Shown here: piece after piece, positions 1 to 7,608 of the stretch
How positions within the stretch are numbered: the stretch's first letter is position 1
How the letters are laid out: every line of letters starts with the position of its first letter
NCBI GenBank assembly: GCA_965662885.1
Contig: CBFIJI010000030.1
Location: 1 to 19,671, forward strand
Length of the DNA stretch: 19,671 nt
DNA from: CBFIJI01 sp965662885
GTDB lineage: Bacteria; Bacteroidota; Bacteroidia; Flavobacteriales; Flavobacteriaceae
Reading direction: 5' to 3'
Translations under genes and position numbers: made by a program
Notes under the pieces: generated by a model
The model's input: only the letters and a program-made list of their open reading frames with translations
Told to the model about the DNA's origin: nothing
The model's database searches: none

Positions 1-1541
1 TGTAATGTTTGCTGTTTATTAAGATCAGTGTCATACAGCAGGTTGGCTATTCCAATGATTGCGTTCAATGGGTTTCTAATCTCATGGCTAATGGTAGCTA
101 AAAAATTCTTCTCTGCTTCTCGGACACTTTCTAATTGAAGTTTTGAATTTTTTAAGTCATTTTCTAGGGCTTTTTGGGTATCGATATTTAAAACACCCAC
201 CATGGTTGCTGTTTGATCACCTTTAGGCCCAAAAATGGGAGTTTGTGTTATTAATACCCAGCTGAAACTCCCGTCTTTTTTAGTTAATCGAACTTCAGGA
301 TAATACTGTTCGGAAGTGTTTTGTTGTTCATTTTTAAAATCTTTGACTTTAAAATCTTCTTTAAAAAGCGTTGAAAAGTCTTCACCAATTAGTTCACTTT
401 CCTTATAATTGGTCATATGGCACAACTGTTCATAGACCCTTAAAATCTTGTTGTTCATTCCGATTTCTAAAAGCCCTAAGTCCATGTTTTCGATTATTCC
501 TCGGTACTTCCTTTCAGACGACTTTATTATGTTGATAGTTTCATTTTGGAGTTTAGTATTATTAACCACAAAAATGAGTCCATTATATTTGTCCTCTTCC
601 ATTAGGGGGATGAGTTCAACGAAAAAAGAATCACCATTGTTGAGTATAAACTCCATTTTACTCCCCTTTTTATTTTTCAGGATATATTCCTTAATCATTG
701 ACTGAAACTTTTCAGGTTCCTTAAAAGCATGTTTAATACTATCCAAGAGCTTAAAATTATCCTCACCCACTCCAACAGTTTCAAGATTGTATGAACTCAT
801 AAAATTTTTAAGAGGATCATTCATCCAGGTGATTTGCCCTTTTTTATTACTCATAGCAATACCTGATTGAAACTTTTCAGTATTGTAGATTAAAGCATCT
901 TCGTTTTGAATCATTTTGTTAAATGCCGATTGGTTTTGTTTTTTAACAAGAAGATTTTTGAAAGTAATTGCAGTATAATCTGTAATGATGGAGAATAAGG
1001 AAAGTATTTCCTGTTCCACTAAGTTCACTTCATTAACCTGTGAATCGATAATACACATTAATTCACCTTCAATGAGTATGGGGACGGCGACATGGAATTG
1101 GGTTGATGTATCTTTATTTTTAGCGGTTAATTTTGAGTCATTAGGAAGAGGAGTGATATGGGGTTTTTTATTTTTAAAAAGGAGTTTAATTATTTCCTTT
1201 TCTTTTTGGAGTGTTTTTTTGTGTATTCGTTTATTTGCGGCATTACTTTCAGGGTAAAATTCCTTTAGCATAAAATACTCCGTGGTATCATGCGTGTATA
1301 TTTTCAATTCAATGATTGAAAAGTTAGTGTTTAACCAACTATGAATAATAGTTAATAAATGATCAATATTATCAGCAACTTGAAGTTGTTGGGTAAAGTT
1401 TAAGATTCCTTTACAGATAAACTTATTTTTTTGTTCTGAATTTTCTCTTTGGGAACTTTCCTTTTCTAATTTCTTTTCTAGGAGTAAAATCTTGTTTTGT
1501 AGTTCAGAAATTATTGATTTATTGGAAGAATTTAACATCAT
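1..1541 (-). CDS. Sensor histidine kinase with GAF and PAS domains (3' end cut by window edge)
   Basis: Reading the minus strand from an ATGATG at 1541-1536 gives an open frame of about 513 codons that runs off the left edge. Residues 1-35 are a charged, coiled-coil-like segment. Residues about 40-195 look like a GAF domain. Residues about 209-330 and 343-460 look like two PAS domains; the second contains KDGSFSW and ends in a typical post-PAS coiled coil. The HisKA H-box follows as FLATISHEIRNPLNAIIG, with the phosphoacceptor His near residue 486 (codon 84-86). The ATP-binding domain, and any attached receiver, lies outside the window. There is no signal peptide or clear membrane helix, so it is probably a cytoplasmic sensor. 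It is divergent from the receiver gene at 1655, 113 bases away, so the two could be partners; that pairing is inference. Domain borders are estimates. Confidence 0.9.
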   Translation of the reverse strand, partial: MMLNSSNKSIISELQNKILLLEKKLEKESSQRENSEQKNKFICKGILNFTQQLQVADNIDHLLTIIHSWLNTNFSIIELKIYTHDTTEYFMLKEFYPESNAANKRIHKKTLQKEKEIIKLLFKNKKPHITPLPNDSKLTAKNKDTSTQFHVAVPILIEGELMCIIDSQVNEVNLVEQEILSLFSIITDYTAITFKNLLVKKQNQSAFNKMIQNEDALIYNTEKFQSGIAMSNKKGQITWMNDPLKNFMSSYNLETVGVGEDNFKLLDSIKHAFKEPEKFQSMIKEYILKNKKGSKMEFILNNGDSFFVELIPLMEEDKYNGLIFVVNNTKLQNETINIIKSSERKYRGIIENMDLGLLEIGMNNKILRVYEQLCHMTNYKESELIGEDFSTLFKEDFKVKDFKNEQQNTSEQYYPEVRLTKKDGSFSWVLITQTPIFGPKGDQTATMVGVLNIDTQKALENDLKNSKLQLESVREAEKNFLATISHEIRNPLNAIIGIANLLYDTDLNKQQTL

Positions 1542-1612
1542 ATCAAATTTAGTGTCAAAGTATGAAAAAGTTATAGTACTTTTGCCTTAATTATTAACTA
1601 AATTTAAATGTG

Positions 1613-1620
1613 TATATTTG
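1613..1620 (+). promoter_or_regulatory. Candidate Bacteroidota -7 promoter element
   Basis: TATATTTG fits the Bacteroidota -7 consensus TAnnTTTG and lies 34 bases before the receiver start codon at 1655, in the divergent intergenic gap. A TTTG at 1581-1584 could be the -33 element, but the 28-base spacing is longer than the usual roughly 17-23. In AT-rich DNA this match can arise by chance. Confidence 0.4.
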
Positions 1621-1654
1621 ATCATATTTTTTTTGAAAATATATTTATATAACC

Positions 1655-2020
1655 ATGAACTCAGTTTTAGTTGTTGACGACAACTCAATGATGTGCGAAT
1701 TTTTAAAAAATTTGCTATCAAAAGATTATGATGTAACCACCTGCTCAAGTGCTAACGAAGCTTTGGAGGTTATTGAAGGCGATAATCCACCTCATTTAAT
1801 CCTTTTAGATTATTTATTGGATATGGGAAATTGTATAAATTTCTTACAATATCTTTCCACCTCTGAATTTTATAAGCATATTCCTGTTTTGATTTTATCA
1901 GGAAAACAAAAAAGTGAAATTCGCATTAATTGTCTTGAAGCTGGAGCAAAAGATTTCCTAACAAAACCTTTTAATCCTATTGAGTTACAACTGAGAATCA
2001 AAAATTTAATTAATTTATGA
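1655..2020 (+). CDS. Single-domain response regulator (stand-alone receiver)
   Basis: At 121 residues this is a receiver domain with no output domain. The key residues are all present: the acidic pair D8-D9 in VLVVDDNS, phosphoacceptor D52 in LILLDYLLD, the switch Ser S82 in VLILSG, and K104 in DFLTKPF. It should therefore be phosphorylatable and act by protein-protein contact, as a CheY/Spo0F-like signal carrier or phosphorelay shuttle. Its stop codon overlaps the start of the next gene by four bases (ATGA), so it is almost certainly translationally coupled to the sugar transferase, whose N-terminus is itself receiver-like. The divergent GAF/PAS kinase is the obvious candidate phosphodonor. 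The phosphorylation role is secure from family knowledge; the target is inferred. Confidence 0.93.
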   Translation: MNSVLVVDDNSMMCEFLKNLLSKDYDVTTCSSANEALEVIEGDNPPHLILLDYLLDMGNCINFLQYLSTSEFYKHIPVLILSGKQKSEIRINCLEAGAKDFLTKPFNPIELQLRIKNLINL

Positions 2021-3156
2021 AAGCATTTAATGAAATTACTTTAATTGATTTAGATGAAAAGACCAATTTTCTTCTTAATAAAGGATTACTCATCACAAAT
2101 TGTAACTCTGTAAAAGATTTATCAGAAGATTTTCATCTAAGAGCAGAACAAAACACCTTATCTTCTTCTTTGATTATTTTAAATGGTAATTCAGCATCAT
2201 TATCAGAAATTGAAGCGTTGATCATCGATTTAAAGCAATTGAATTATAATTTTCCTATTATTATTCTTGAAAAGAAACCTTCATTAATAAAATTAAAGCA
2301 GTATAAACAATTGGGTGTTGTTGATTGCGTAGATATTAAACAACCCAACGATGTTTTATTTATACATATAGAAAAAGCATTAAAATCATTTTCTAAAAGT
2401 TTTTTAAATCAAAAATTCACTCCTTACAAAGTAAAAATAGAGAAACGAATTTTTGATTTGGTCATTGCCATTCCTCTTGTAATTCTTCTGTCACCCTTAT
2501 TTTTTTTAATATTTGTTTTAATAAAATTAGAGTCCAAGGGACCGTTGATTTACAGTCAGCAAAGAGTAGGATCTGGATATAAGATTTTTAAGTTTTATAA
2601 ATTCCGTTCCATGTATCTCAATGCAGATAAAATGATCGATAAACTTGCAAAATCAGGTCACTACGCAAATCAAGAAACGGTTCAGGTGGAGGTCACAAAA
2701 AATTCATTAACTAATAATTTACTTCTTATTGAAGACGATAACGAAATTGACGAAGAAGAATTGATTATCAGCAACAAAAAGAAAAATGCTGCTTCCTTTC
2801 TAAAGTTTGATAAAGATCCTCGGATAACTAAAGTGGGGCATTGGATCAGAAAATCAAGCTTAGACGAATTGCCACAACTTTTTAATGTTATTTTGGGAGA
2901 TATCTCAATTGTTGGGAACCGTCCGCTACCACTTTATGAAGCAGAGACATTGACCAATGATCAATTTTCTGAACGCTTTTTAGCACCTGCTGGAATTACA
3001 GGTCTTTGGCAAGTCACTGAAAGGGGTAAAAAGACAACAACTTCTGATTCAAGGCGAGCACTTGACATTGAATATGCCAAAAAAAATAGCTTATGGATGG
3101 ACTTGAAAATTCTCGCTATGACACCCAAAGCAATGTTTCAAGAAGAAGATGTTTAG
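2017..3156 (+). CDS. Undecaprenyl-phosphate sugar phosphotransferase with N-terminal pseudo-receiver
   Basis: Residues about 141-375 are a bacterial sugar transferase (monotopic phosphoglycosyl transferase, PglC/WcaJ class), which transfers a sugar-1-phosphate from a nucleotide sugar to undecaprenyl phosphate and starts the repeat unit. Visible landmarks are KRIFDL at 143-148, a hydrophobic re-entrant helix with the Ser-Pro break at S159-P160, KFYKFRSM, DPRITKVG, the SLDELPQL segment with the Asp-Glu dyad D283-E284, GNRPLP at 300-305 and PAGITGLWQV. Residues 1-about 125 resemble a receiver fold (ITLIDLD, SSLIILNGN, FPIIILE, GVVDCVDIK), but N56 sits where the phospho-Asp should be and E replaces the switch Ser/Thr, so it is probably not phosphorylated. 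An acidic, lysine-rich insert of about 50 residues lies between FRSM and DPRI. The family's four-TM CoA-binding N-terminus is absent. The sugar specificity cannot be read from the sequence. Confidence 0.92.
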   Translation: MKAFNEITLIDLDEKTNFLLNKGLLITNCNSVKDLSEDFHLRAEQNTLSSSLIILNGNSASLSEIEALIIDLKQLNYNFPIIILEKKPSLIKLKQYKQLGVVDCVDIKQPNDVLFIHIEKALKSFSKSFLNQKFTPYKVKIEKRIFDLVIAIPLVILLSPLFFLIFVLIKLESKGPLIYSQQRVGSGYKIFKFYKFRSMYLNADKMIDKLAKSGHYANQETVQVEVTKNSLTNNLLLIEDDNEIDEEELIISNKKKNAASFLKFDKDPRITKVGHWIRKSSLDELPQLFNVILGDISIVGNRPLPLYEAETLTNDQFSERFLAPAGITGLWQVTERGKKTTTSDSRRALDIEYAKKNSLWMDLKILAMTPKAMFQEEDV

Positions 3157-3224
3157 GCTATGCGCTAAAATCATCGCTTAAATAAGAACTAAAGGGGAGG
3201 GGCAACCAAATTTGCTTTCATATA

Positions 3225-4385
3225 ATGACGTTTTTATTTATATTTTCATTGCTAATTCTAATCTATACCTACTTGGGTTATGGATTGTTAGTAAAATTAG
3301 TCACTATATTCATAAAAAAACCTAAACTAATACCTCAAGATTCATCTGAACTTCCAACAATTACCCATATCGTTGCGTGTTATAACGAAGAAGATATTCT
3401 ACTAGAAAAAATAGAGAATTCCATTGCTCTAAATTACCCTACAGACCGGTTAACTACTGTTTTTGTAACCGATGGTTCCACTGACAATTCCGCTTCAATG
3501 GTCGCTTCAAACAAACGATTGGTTCATTATCATTCGGATCAGCGTGCAGGAAAACTTGCAGCGGTGAACCGTGTCATAAAAGAGGTGGAAACTGACGTTA
3601 TTGTTTTTTCAGACGCAAATGCATTCTTAAACAAAGATGCGCTATTGAACATGGCGCTTCATTTTCAAGATTTAACAGTAGGAGCAGTAGCCGGAGAAAA
3701 AAAGGTACTTTCTGAAAATAAAGACGATGCAGCAGCAGCAGGGGAAGGACTGTATTGGAAATACGAGTCATGGTTAAAAAAATTAGACTATCATTTATAT
3801 TCTGTTGTAGGGGCTGCAGGGGAATTGTTTGCCATACGAACAGCTCTTTATGAAAAACCCAACGGGAATCTCTTGATTGAGGATTTTATTACCTCAATGA
3901 CCATTGCCAAAAAAGGATTCCGTGTGGCTTACGCTCCCGATGCTGTAGCTGCTGAAAAATCTTCTGCCAGTATCGAGGATGAAAACAAACGGAAGATAAG
4001 AATAAGTGCAGGAGGGTTACAAGCGGTGGTTCACCTAAGGGCCTTGATGAACCCCTTTCGATATGGAATTCTTAGTTTTCAATATATTTCCCATAGGGTT
4101 TTTCGCTGGACATTAGCCCCTTTGGCTCTGGTAGTTGTTTTTATTACTAATTTATTTTTGCTACAAAACGAGCACCCAATATATATTCTATTGTTTGCAG
4201 GACAACTTTTATTCTATAGCCTTTCGGTATTGGGCTATTTTTTTAAAAAGAATAAAATAAAATTCAAAATTGCTTTTATTCCCTTTTATTTCACATTTAT
4301 GAATTTAAGTGTTTTTATTGGGTTATTTAAGTTACTTTCGGGCAACTATAATGTTTCGTGGGATAAAGCAAAAAGAAGAGAGTAA
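3225..4385 (+). CDS. Membrane-anchored GT2-type glycosyltransferase
   Basis: This 386-residue protein has one N-terminal membrane helix (about 1-23), a cytoplasmic GT-A domain and about three C-terminal membrane helices (roughly 293-312, 317-340, 350-372). GT2 signatures are VACYNEED near the N-terminus, TDGSTD with D83, the DxD-like SDANA with D130, and an acidic ED pair at E219-D220 that fits the catalytic base. A QxxRW motif is not obvious; the RKIRISAGG stretch (256-264) lies where it would be. The architecture resembles membrane synthase-like or EPS glycosyltransferases that use nucleotide sugars at the inner face of the membrane. It starts 68 bases after the initiating transferase. A purine-rich run lies about 30 bases upstream of the ATG, which is too far to be a normal Shine-Dalgarno site. 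Donor and acceptor are unknown. Confidence 0.88.
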   Translation: MTFLFIFSLLILIYTYLGYGLLVKLVTIFIKKPKLIPQDSSELPTITHIVACYNEEDILLEKIENSIALNYPTDRLTTVFVTDGSTDNSASMVASNKRLVHYHSDQRAGKLAAVNRVIKEVETDVIVFSDANAFLNKDALLNMALHFQDLTVGAVAGEKKVLSENKDDAAAAGEGLYWKYESWLKKLDYHLYSVVGAAGELFAIRTALYEKPNGNLLIEDFITSMTIAKKGFRVAYAPDAVAAEKSSASIEDENKRKIRISAGGLQAVVHLRALMNPFRYGILSFQYISHRVFRWTLAPLALVVVFITNLFLLQNEHPIYILLFAGQLLFYSLSVLGYFFKKNKIKFKIAFIPFYFTFMNLSVFIGLFKLLSGNYNVSWDKAKRRE

Positions 4386-4460
4386 GGGAAAATGAATGTA
4401 GTTTAAATTAAAAAATTAATGATTTTTCAAAAGTCTTTTTAATTGTATAGCATTTAATCA

Positions 4461-5381
4461 ATGATAAGCCTAATAACAGTAAACTTCAACGAAATGGATC
4501 TCACTGTGGAACTGATCAAGTCTATAGGTGACTATGACCCAAGTTCCTTAGAGATTATTGTGGTGGACAATGGCTCTAAAATTGATGAAACCCATAAATT
4601 AAATGTATTCCGACCAGAAATTAAAATTATCAAAAGCGACCAAAATTTGGGATTTGCTGGAGGTAATAATTTAGGAATCAAACAATCAAAAGGTGATTAT
4701 TTGTTTTTCATCAATAATGATACTATTTTTAAGGAGAAAACGGAAACTATTTTTAGGTTAAGAGATGTTTTACAAAACAATCCAAACGCAGGTGTTGTTT
4801 CACCTTTGATTTATTATTATGAGCAACCAGAGACACTTCAGTATGCAGGCTATACGGCTCACAATCCTATAACTGGCAGAAACAAAACAACCCATTTTAG
4901 ACAGAAGTTATCCGTTTCAAACAAAACGGTATTGACTGCCTTTCCTCATGGAGCTGCAATGATGCTTAAAAAAAGAATTATTGACGAGGTTGGTTTAATG
5001 CCTGAAAACTATTTTTTATATTTTGAAGAACTTGATTGGGCATTTCAAATTAAAAATAAGGGGCATCAAATTTTGGTTGATCACAAGAGTCGAATTTTTC
5101 ATAAAGAATCTATGGCTACGGGAAAAATTTCAGGATTGAAAACGTATTTCTTAACACGAAATAGAATTCTATTTATGAGACGTAATTATAATAGGATTGA
5201 ATTTCTACTATTTATATTGTTTTTTATAACGGTATCCACACCTACACATATATTTAGATGCGTCATCAATGGAGAGACACATAACATTCAACCTTTTTAT
5301 AAAGCCTTCAAATGGCACCTTGTAAACGGTGTCCAAAGTTTTGATATTGGCTATCTGAAAGAAAATCTAGTAAACAACTAA
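4461..5381 (+). CDS. GT2 glycosyltransferase, rhamnosyltransferase-like
   Basis: This is a 306-residue WbbL/rhamnosyltransferase-like GT2 protein. Landmarks are SLITVNFNE at the N-terminus, IIVVDNGS, NLGFAGGNN, the metal-binding NND at residues 85-87 in FFINNDT, PHGAAMMLKK, and FLYFEELDWAFQIKNKG carrying the acidic catalytic residues. A hydrophobic segment (about 248-264, LLFILFFITV) near the C-terminus may associate with the membrane. NLGFAGGNN followed by FEE.DW is characteristic of the subgroup that often adds rhamnose, though the donor cannot be confirmed. It sits 75 bases after the previous gene and seven before the next, consistent with an internal position in the operon. Confidence 0.9.
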   Translation: MISLITVNFNEMDLTVELIKSIGDYDPSSLEIIVVDNGSKIDETHKLNVFRPEIKIIKSDQNLGFAGGNNLGIKQSKGDYLFFINNDTIFKEKTETIFRLRDVLQNNPNAGVVSPLIYYYEQPETLQYAGYTAHNPITGRNKTTHFRQKLSVSNKTVLTAFPHGAAMMLKKRIIDEVGLMPENYFLYFEELDWAFQIKNKGHQILVDHKSRIFHKESMATGKISGLKTYFLTRNRILFMRRNYNRIEFLLFILFFITVSTPTHIFRCVINGETHNIQPFYKAFKWHLVNGVQSFDIGYLKENLVNN

Positions 5382-5388
5382 CAGTAAA

Positions 5389-6099
5389 ATGAAGAAAATT
5401 AGTATTTATCTTAAGGTTTTATTTCTTTGTTGCAGTTCATTTGTTTACGCACAGCAAGAATTGGATGAGGTTGTTTTGTCACAGCAAATGAATACGATTA
5501 ACAGCATACTAAATAACCCAATCCAATTAGATTCTATAGTCAATCTTGTGTATTGGAACTCTAATAATTTAAAATCTTTTGACCAACAAATGTATGCATT
5601 TGATGAGGATATATTTCAAAATAAAAAGATACTAATTAATGGTTTAGGCATTGGTACAGGGGTGGGATTTCTAACCGAGCTTACACCTATTGTTGGTGGA
5701 TTTGTTGAAAAAACGGAGCCCCGATTTAGCTTTAGTGTTTCCATTAATCCTGAAAAGATTTTTTTGAGTAAGAGTAAAGGAAGAAAATTGGAAAATCTTA
5801 AACAACAAACCTTTTTCATAAAGGAGGAGTACAAAGTAACCCTTAAGAAAATACTGATCAACTCGCTTTATGAGCAACAACTCCTTATCGAAGATATTTT
5901 ATTACAGCTGAAATTAATTAATGAAAGTGATCAGTTTTTAAGCTTGATGAAAGCTCGTTTTAAAAGCGGGAATGTTTTGTATTCAGAACTTCGTAATGTT
6001 GAAAGTCGTAACGATCAAATAAAAAAAGAATTTTTACAAATCAAATACCGTTATTTGAAAGCTAAAAGTGATTATCAATTAATGATAGGTAAGATATAG
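5389..6099 (+). CDS. Short TolC-like outer-membrane protein (single OEP repeat)
   Basis: The 236-residue protein has a signal peptide (MKK, hydrophobic 5-19, likely cleavage at VYA-QQ after A21). The rest matches the layout of one TolC/OEP repeat: a helix with LDSIVNLVYWNSNN and QQMYAFDEDIFQ (about 47-80), a Gly-rich, beta-prone middle (85-120, RFSFSVSIN), and a long helical C-terminal half containing FKSGNVLYSELRNVESR (from F191), which mirrors the 'FxxGxxSxxDLLxAE' pattern of efflux proteins. TolC itself has two such repeats in about 430-490 residues, so this is half length, with intact ends and no visible frameshift. It lies two bases before the Wzz-type gene and no SLBB/Wza-type export protein is present, which suggests a role in polysaccharide export through the outer membrane. 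Fold assignment is by pattern only. Confidence 0.72.
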   Translation: MKKISIYLKVLFLCCSSFVYAQQELDEVVLSQQMNTINSILNNPIQLDSIVNLVYWNSNNLKSFDQQMYAFDEDIFQNKKILINGLGIGTGVGFLTELTPIVGGFVEKTEPRFSFSVSINPEKIFLSKSKGRKLENLKQQTFFIKEEYKVTLKKILINSLYEQQLLIEDILLQLKLINESDQFLSLMKARFKSGNVLYSELRNVESRNDQIKKEFLQIKYRYLKAKSDYQLMIGKI

Positions 6100-6101
6100 T
6101 C

Positions 6102-7592
6102 ATGGATTTAAAAGAAATACAAAAATTATTGTGGGAAAATAAGTTTTTGATCATAACTATTCCTATTATTTCGGCTGTATTGGTGTATATTTTTGCCACA
6201 TTTCAACCAGAAAAGTACACTTCCAATGTAGTTATTTACACGGGTTTAACCACCTCCAATAGCAACGTAGAAAGTGGAATAATTAATTTCCCTCAGGTCA
6301 ATAATGATATCGAAAATGTCATTACACTTTTACAATCTGGGCCCAGTAAAGAAGATATTTTACTTCGTGTTCTTGCAATTCATATTTACGATCATCATTC
6401 AGATGGTCAAAAAATCCCAGAATCCCATTTTGATGGTATGGAAGAATTTTTTGTAAAAAAACAACATGAGCGATTTTTTCACCCTAAAGGATATGACTCG
6501 ATTTACAATAAACTCCGTAAGGCAATTGTAAAAAAGGACAGTATTTTAAAAAATTTAATTTTCGACAAGTCAAGTCCCTATTTTATTGGTCAGATGGATG
6601 AGTTAAAAATCAGAAGAGGGAGTTCAAGTGATATCTTAAACATTACGTTTACCTCCACCAATGACCTTTTCTGCCAACAAATTTTGGAACAATCCATGGT
6701 GGTTCTAGAAAATAAATTCGAGCTGATCACTTCAAGTGAAAATGACAGTGTTGTAGAATATTTCAGGCAAAAATTAAAGGAGGTTGAAGAGGAACTTAAT
6801 ATAACTGAAAATTTGCTGATAAATTTTAAGAACCGATACCAAATCATCAATTTTGAAGAGCAAACAAAGATTCTTGTATATGATCGGCAAACGGCTTTTG
6901 GTGAAGTAGAGTTAGCAAAGATGAATATGCTCGCAGCAGAGAAGAATTTAGTGGAGATTGAGTTAAAACTCAATAAAAATAATAACTTTTTTACAACCAA
7001 TGCTACGTTAATAGAAAGTAAAGAAGCATTGGCCAGTCTTATCAAAGCGATAGCAAAAGATACAATGACCCTAGCAAATGATAATATAGTGGAAAAGCAA
7101 TCACAAATTGTGTCTTTAAAAGGAAAAATTCAAAGCGCAATGACAGCTACCTATCGTGCCGAAAATAGTGAAGAAGGAATCAGTACAGATGTTTTATTGG
7201 CTAGTTGGTTGGAGCGTTTTATTATCTTCAATTCACAGCAGGTGTATTATAAAAACCTTCAAGAAAACTTGGAAAAATTAAATCAAGAAATAAAAGACTT
7301 TTCACCACTTGAGACCTATCTAAAAAAACTGATGCGTGAAATCGAACTTAAGGAGTCACAATACATTGAAGTCTTGAGGGCTTACCAACGAAGTGTTTTA
7401 AAGCAAGAAAATGAAAGGAGTGCGAATAATCTATTATTGATTGATTCTTCGGAATACACCACAATTAAAGATGCAACATCTAAAGTGTTTCTCTCTTTTG
7501 TAGGCTTTATTTTTGGGGTTTTTGTAGCGATTTCTGTGCTGTTTGCTAAGTGGTATTTGAAAAACAACTCCTGGATGTCGTCTCTAGAATAA
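6102..7592 (+). CDS. Wzz-type polysaccharide chain-length regulator
   Basis: A 496-residue polysaccharide co-polymerase. It has an N-terminal membrane helix at 15-34, a Wzz-like start to the periplasmic part (FQPEKYTSNVVIYTG), a long periplasmic domain rich in charged helices (about 215-450, including LKEVEEELNITENLLINFK), and a C-terminal membrane helix at about 462-486. There is no C-terminal tyrosine kinase domain, so it is of the Wzz type rather than Wzc; no separate BY-kinase appears in the window. The proline-rich motif often seen before the second helix is not present. The protein is longer than enterobacterial Wzz, with the extra length in predicted coiled coil. It is coupled tightly (two-base gap) to the TolC-like gene and is followed by the polymerase, consistent with a trans-envelope assembly of these three products. 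Confidence 0.88.
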   Translation: MDLKEIQKLLWENKFLIITIPIISAVLVYIFATFQPEKYTSNVVIYTGLTTSNSNVESGIINFPQVNNDIENVITLLQSGPSKEDILLRVLAIHIYDHHSDGQKIPESHFDGMEEFFVKKQHERFFHPKGYDSIYNKLRKAIVKKDSILKNLIFDKSSPYFIGQMDELKIRRGSSSDILNITFTSTNDLFCQQILEQSMVVLENKFELITSSENDSVVEYFRQKLKEVEEELNITENLLINFKNRYQIINFEEQTKILVYDRQTAFGEVELAKMNMLAAEKNLVEIELKLNKNNNFFTTNATLIESKEALASLIKAIAKDTMTLANDNIVEKQSQIVSLKGKIQSAMTATYRAENSEEGISTDVLLASWLERFIIFNSQQVYYKNLQENLEKLNQEIKDFSPLETYLKKLMREIELKESQYIEVLRAYQRSVLKQENERSANNLLLIDSSEYTTIKDATSKVFLSFVGFIFGVFVAISVLFAKWYLKNNSWMSSLE

Positions 7593-7608
7593 AACTATTT
7601 TTTGGCTT

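Noticed and set aside
448..1257. Plus-strand open frames at 448-705 and 985-1257
   Set aside because: They lie antisense within the well-supported histidine kinase and show no protein-like motifs.
5389..6099. TolC-like gene as a truncated pseudogene
   Set aside because: It has an intact signal peptide, a natural C-terminal end and tight spacing to both neighbours, and there is no leftover second repeat, so a genuine short protein is more likely.
6590..7045. Minus-strand open frame of 151 codons
   Set aside because: It is antisense to the Wzz-type gene, is rich in Ser/Phe/Leu as expected from the complement of charged helical coding sequence, and has no recognisable features.
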